Shown here: piece by piece, positions 60,876-64,000 of the stretch
Layout of the letters: every line of letters begins with the position of its first letter
How positions within the stretch are numbered: position 1 is the stretch's first letter
From: Kappaphycus alvarezii
Lineage: Eukaryota; Rhodophyta; Florideophyceae; Gigartinales; Solieriaceae
Reading direction: 5' to 3'
Length of the DNA: 64,000 bases
Assembly (NCBI GenBank): GCA_002205965.3
Contig: NADL03000035.1
Coordinates: 248,001 to 312,000, forward strand
The notes under the pieces: generated by a model
What the model saw: only the letters and a program-made list of their open reading frames with translations
What the model was told of the DNA's origin: nothing
Databases searched by the model: none
Made by a program: the position numbers and the translations under genes

Positions 60876-61870
60876 ATGAGCGCCTTCTGCATTTTCCAGA
60901 CCTCCTCCAATTTGCCCGTCCAGACCAACAATGGGACGCAAAGATCGTTTACCGTTGATGAAAAGGCCACAATAGCTGTTCTTGCTGGGGAGAAATATTT
61001 AGTGGCTGCCATCGCTAAGCGAACGGGTGGAAGCCGGAATGCCGTAGTTGGAAGCGGAAATATCATGTCTTGCTTTTTGAAAGATGGACAGAGATATGAA
61101 AAACCAAAAGTTACCCGGTCGTCCAAGAGAAATTACGCCTGCACGCAAGCGGCTTCTTGTTCGAGAACTCAAAAAAGCAGCTACTCAGATGGGGAACTCC
61201 GCGACATCCTCCAACTAATCGCCTCTGTAAGCAACGCCAAGAAATACTAGGCTTGCACTGACCATCTGGCTTATAAAAAGTACAAAAAACACTTCCACTC
61301 ACATCCGCGCACAAGCTTTGGAGGTTACAATGGGCACTTTTTCATGTTAAATTGAGCGACAAAAAATGGGGCAAAGAACTGTTCTCCAATGAGAAAATTT
61401 TCTGCCTCGACGGCCCGGACGGTATTTACAATTATTGGTATGACATCAGAACTTACTCAGAAGTGCTTTCGAAGCGTCAACGCGGAGTTGGTGGTGTTAT
61501 GTTTTGGGGTGCTTTCTCGTGGCATGGAAGAACTGCATCAGGTCAAATGAAAGGTCGCCAAGCTACTCAAAAACACGTGATATCCCTTGCTGAAGATGAT
61601 ATACTACTTAACTGGATTTAGCAACGGGACAAGGCGCCGATTCAAGTTAGTTGTGATGCGATGAAGTGGTTTAAAAGTAATTATGTTCTGCTAATGGAAT
61701 AGCCGTCGAGGTCTTCATATTAAAATCCTATTGAAAACCTATGGGAAATATTCTCGCTGCTTTTTATGGTGGTGGGCGTCAGTTTAGTAGCAAACGCGAC
61801 CTTAACAATTGCTTCCGAGCCTGTTGGAATAACATTGAGCAAAAAACACTGGAAAACTGTTGATTTAAAT
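60876..61870 (+). pseudogene. Tc1/mariner transposase (DDE_3) relic
   Basis: The first frame (60876-61250) holds the DNA-binding part: a helix-turn-helix (FTVDEKATIAVLAGEKYLVA, AIAKRTGGSRNAV) and RELKKSSY-like sequence. The next frame (61352-61621) has DKKWGKELFSNEKIFCLDGP, in which the first catalytic Asp of FSDEK is Asn. It then has YWYDIRTYSEVLSKRQRGVG and GVMFWGAFSWHGR. After a TAG at 61619, QRDKAPIQ keeps the second Asp, and NPIENLWEIFS marks the third block, where the acidic residue itself is lost. The final helix (NNIEQKTLENC, about 61830) lies in a shifted frame. The transposase is inactive by these substitutions. Confidence 0.85.
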
Positions 61871-61996
61871 GAAAATGCCGGCCATTGAAGTTCTATAGAA
61901 GCAGTGTGGGCCGAAACATTATTAAGTTGTACTAAACTGCCATTGGTTCTAGGTGAGCACAGCAATATTGTGAAAGTTCCTTTCATTTATGGCGGT

Positions 61997-62106
61997 CGCT
62001 TTCCCGCCTGATGAATACTTCACGAAACGAATGCATAAGAGTATGAAAATAGAGACGGAAGTATCTCTGCCAGATTATTTTATAATTTTAGCAGCTCTAA
62101 CATTAT
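61997..62106 (-). repeat. Right TIR of the mariner-like element
   Basis: Reverse complement partner of 60679-60806. It is about 18 bases shorter because of internal indels. Confidence 0.8.
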
Positions 62107-64000
62107 GATTTATCCACCGAACTCTCCCTACGTTCTATCTTTTCTGGCCAAAGTGTAATTATTTCCGGCACCTTAGCGACCCCGAACTTGGGCATGCGTG
62201 TAGTTTATCGTTCTAATCCTGCGAATAAATCAGCTCGAACTCACGGCCGTTCTTTAAGTTCAGCTTCAATTTATCTTTCTTTTATTCTGTACGTCCTAGG
62301 CTATCTAATCCTAAACTTCTACGCGACGCTACCCGGGGTATAAATGACACAGTTTGAGCCTCGCGTATGCGCGAGATTGAATGGGCGACAAGTGGGCACT
62401 TAGTATAAAATTGGAATTTGAATTTGAAACACGTAGGGGTGTTCAAGCAGTCTCCAGGTTATTGCATCTATAAATGAAGTTTCGTCTCATTTACAGTATG
62501 GTAAACTTCCTTTCTCACTCTTTCAATGTTTACGCCTGCTCTTTTTCAATATTTGTTTCTTATCGCCCGGAGCGCGGACCATGCTGGCCTCGGGCGTCGA
62601 GGCACCAAGATCAAGCGGGTCTTATGAAGCGCGAGTCCTCGCTTCGGAGCCCTCGTTGTGTCGATTTTTTTTGCCGCTTTGGTTAGATTGTCATACTTCG
62701 CCTCTACTGCACGTTGGGTCGATCTGGGAAAAGGTTGTGTGGAAGGACTACCTCCTCGATAAGGCTCAGCAATGCTCAGTGTACCCTGCCCCACTCAACC
62801 AATGCTGTATTTGTTATAGCAAGCGAGGGGTCCCAGATGTTTCTGTCCTGCCGGTTCTACTCAAGATCGCTCTCTTCGAGAATAAGTCGCTGTGATGGTG
62901 GCTTTCCGTAAGCACACCGCTTACACCGGGAGCTTTATAATCCGTTGCTTTCTCGGTTTGCCGAGATTTTCATTGGGAGAATTTTCTTCCCTCCTCTTTT
63001 CGGAAGCAGGCATTGATTAAGTCGTGGCCGTGCTTTTTGCTGTTTAGCAGGCCCACTTAAATCTTTAAATAACGTCCCAGTTTCTCCTCTCCAGGTTACG
63101 GTACTGTACTGTCTATGTGCTGTGCAATTTGTTCAGTGCAAATTCAAGTCGCCACCGGCCGAACTTTACTGTAAGATTTTTCTGTAAGTTTGTGTCTGGG
63201 ATTGCTATGGCTAAAATTATTCAATTAATTAGACCGGATTGGTGCGTTGTCGAGGATTCGACGACTCCATTCAATGTAAACACATAAGAAAGCAATTCGG
63301 ACTGAGTGGCGCGAAAGGCAGTGAGATAGAAGAAGAGAGAAAGAAAATAGACTACATTCGTTTTTCTTCCCCTGCTAAGGTGCTCCGCCAAGCCATCTTC
63401 TCTGATTCCGCATTCGTCTCCCTCCGTCCTCTTTTCTGGTACAATTTACTTCACAGCCTGCGTGCCTTCATTGAAGGATTCTTAGCCACGTGTTACACTG
63501 TGGTAACACTATGGCCTCGCGAGCCTACAAGGGGTATTCCATCAACAGTTTGAGATCAATTGGCAGGCTGAATTCCAAATGGTACAGTATTCATTTCGCT
63601 GATGCAGGATCCATAACCTTACAGTACATTTTTCTTGTGCAATGATGTGTTTTCATGGAACATGTGGCCTCACTTCAAGAAATGACATTACTGTACTTTC
63701 CAAACAATAAATAGGGGGTTTACGCACTCACTCTTCAGATTTAAATATGACTTAATTTGCCATTTGCATTACAGTCTGTAAGCCAATAGTGAAATTTTGG
63801 CGCTGAAATACTTTCCTTTAGTAAAGACCTTTGAGCTGTATTTGACGGCAACGACGCAACCATTATCCTCATTCTCAAACCCGTCAACCCACGAACTCCT
63901 GGGAGTTGGACCACTCCATTTCTCAAGCACCATCCCCTAACATCCAAACACAAACCAGCAGTAACCTCTATCCCCTCCCCAATCAATGGTACTCTCACCT
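62107..64000. other. No supported gene; TACTGTA-type words
   Basis: Open frames at 62546-62895 and 63239-63553 have no recognisable domain. TACTGTACTGT near 63102 and TACAGT words at 63583 and 63620 belong to the motif seen in the GC-richer middle of the window. Confidence 0.45.

Larger units (their letters stand above)
60679..62106 (+). mobile_element. Tc1/mariner-like element with long terminal inverted repeats
   Basis: The left end 60679-60806 and right end 61997-62106 are inverted copies. Both contain AGAGCTGCTAAAATT, ATCTGCCAG or ATCTGGCAG, TATGCATTCG and GCGGGAAAGC in the same order. TIRs of over 100 bp enclose a transposase relic. The element is about 1.43 kb. Confidence 0.8.

Noticed and set aside
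62546..62895. Overlapping frames on both strands of 82 and 104 codons
   Set aside because: No conserved motif or domain on either strand.

Overview
The window is nuclear DNA from a eukaryote, most likely an alga or other protist. A red alga would fit the mix of compact, intron-poor host genes and DIRS, PIF/Harbinger, Ty1/copia and Ty3/gypsy elements, but no marker in the sequence proves the lineage. Nothing looks bacterial: there are no operons or Shine-Dalgarno-led gene strings, and the best host gene is importin-alpha-like. Composition is a mosaic. About 1-10 kb and 46-62 kb are AT-rich and hold decayed transposons. About 14-36 kb is GC-richer and holds the host genes plus a GC-rich LINE.

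Layout. 0-5 kb: AT-rich, nothing firm. 5.15-6.6 kb (-): DIRS-type reverse transcriptase/RNase H relic. 6.8-10.2 kb: AT-rich, nothing firm. 10.3-11.3 kb (-): relic of a DIRS gag gene related to the one at 41.2-42.1 kb. 12.1-12.8 kb (+): PIF/Harbinger transposase relic. 13.4-14.3 kb (-): unassigned coding remnants. 16.3-17.3 kb (+): glycosyltransferase with a DXD motif. 19.0-20.1 kb (+): TVP38/TMEM64 (VTT-domain) membrane protein. 26.0-32.4 kb (+): a very long gene that seems to join importin-alpha-like ARM repeats, about nine ankyrin repeats, helical/coiled-coil repeats, a zinc-ribbon-like motif and a Gln/Gly-rich tail. 32.6-36.3 kb (-): LINE with an RT and a C-terminal RHN/endonuclease-like domain. 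37.0-39.1 kb (+): 3' half of a Ty3/gypsy chromovirus. 40.9-45.4 kb (+): tyrosine-recombinase retrotransposon (gag, RT-RNase H, YR) flanked by direct repeats of about 280 bp. 46.7-50.8 kb (+): degenerate Ty1/copia element. 53.9-56.4 kb: PIF/Harbinger element with convergent transposase (+) and trihelix/Myb-like (-) genes. 57.7-59.4 kb (+): second, very decayed retroelement. 59.7-60.3 kb (-) and 60.68-62.1 kb (+): two Tc1/mariner-like relics, the second with TIRs longer than 100 bp.

A theme of the host genes is single-base frame breaks without nonsense codons in the glycosyltransferase, VTT and ARM-ankyrin genes. In two places in the ARM repeats the break can be assigned to a missing base, once within a G run. 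This looks more like uncorrected long-read indels than true gene death, whereas the AT-rich transposons carry real stop codons and lost catalytic residues. The host genes do not form an obvious pathway. The most unusual object is the ARM-ankyrin fusion. The most informative mobile element is the direct-repeat-flanked YR retrotransposon.
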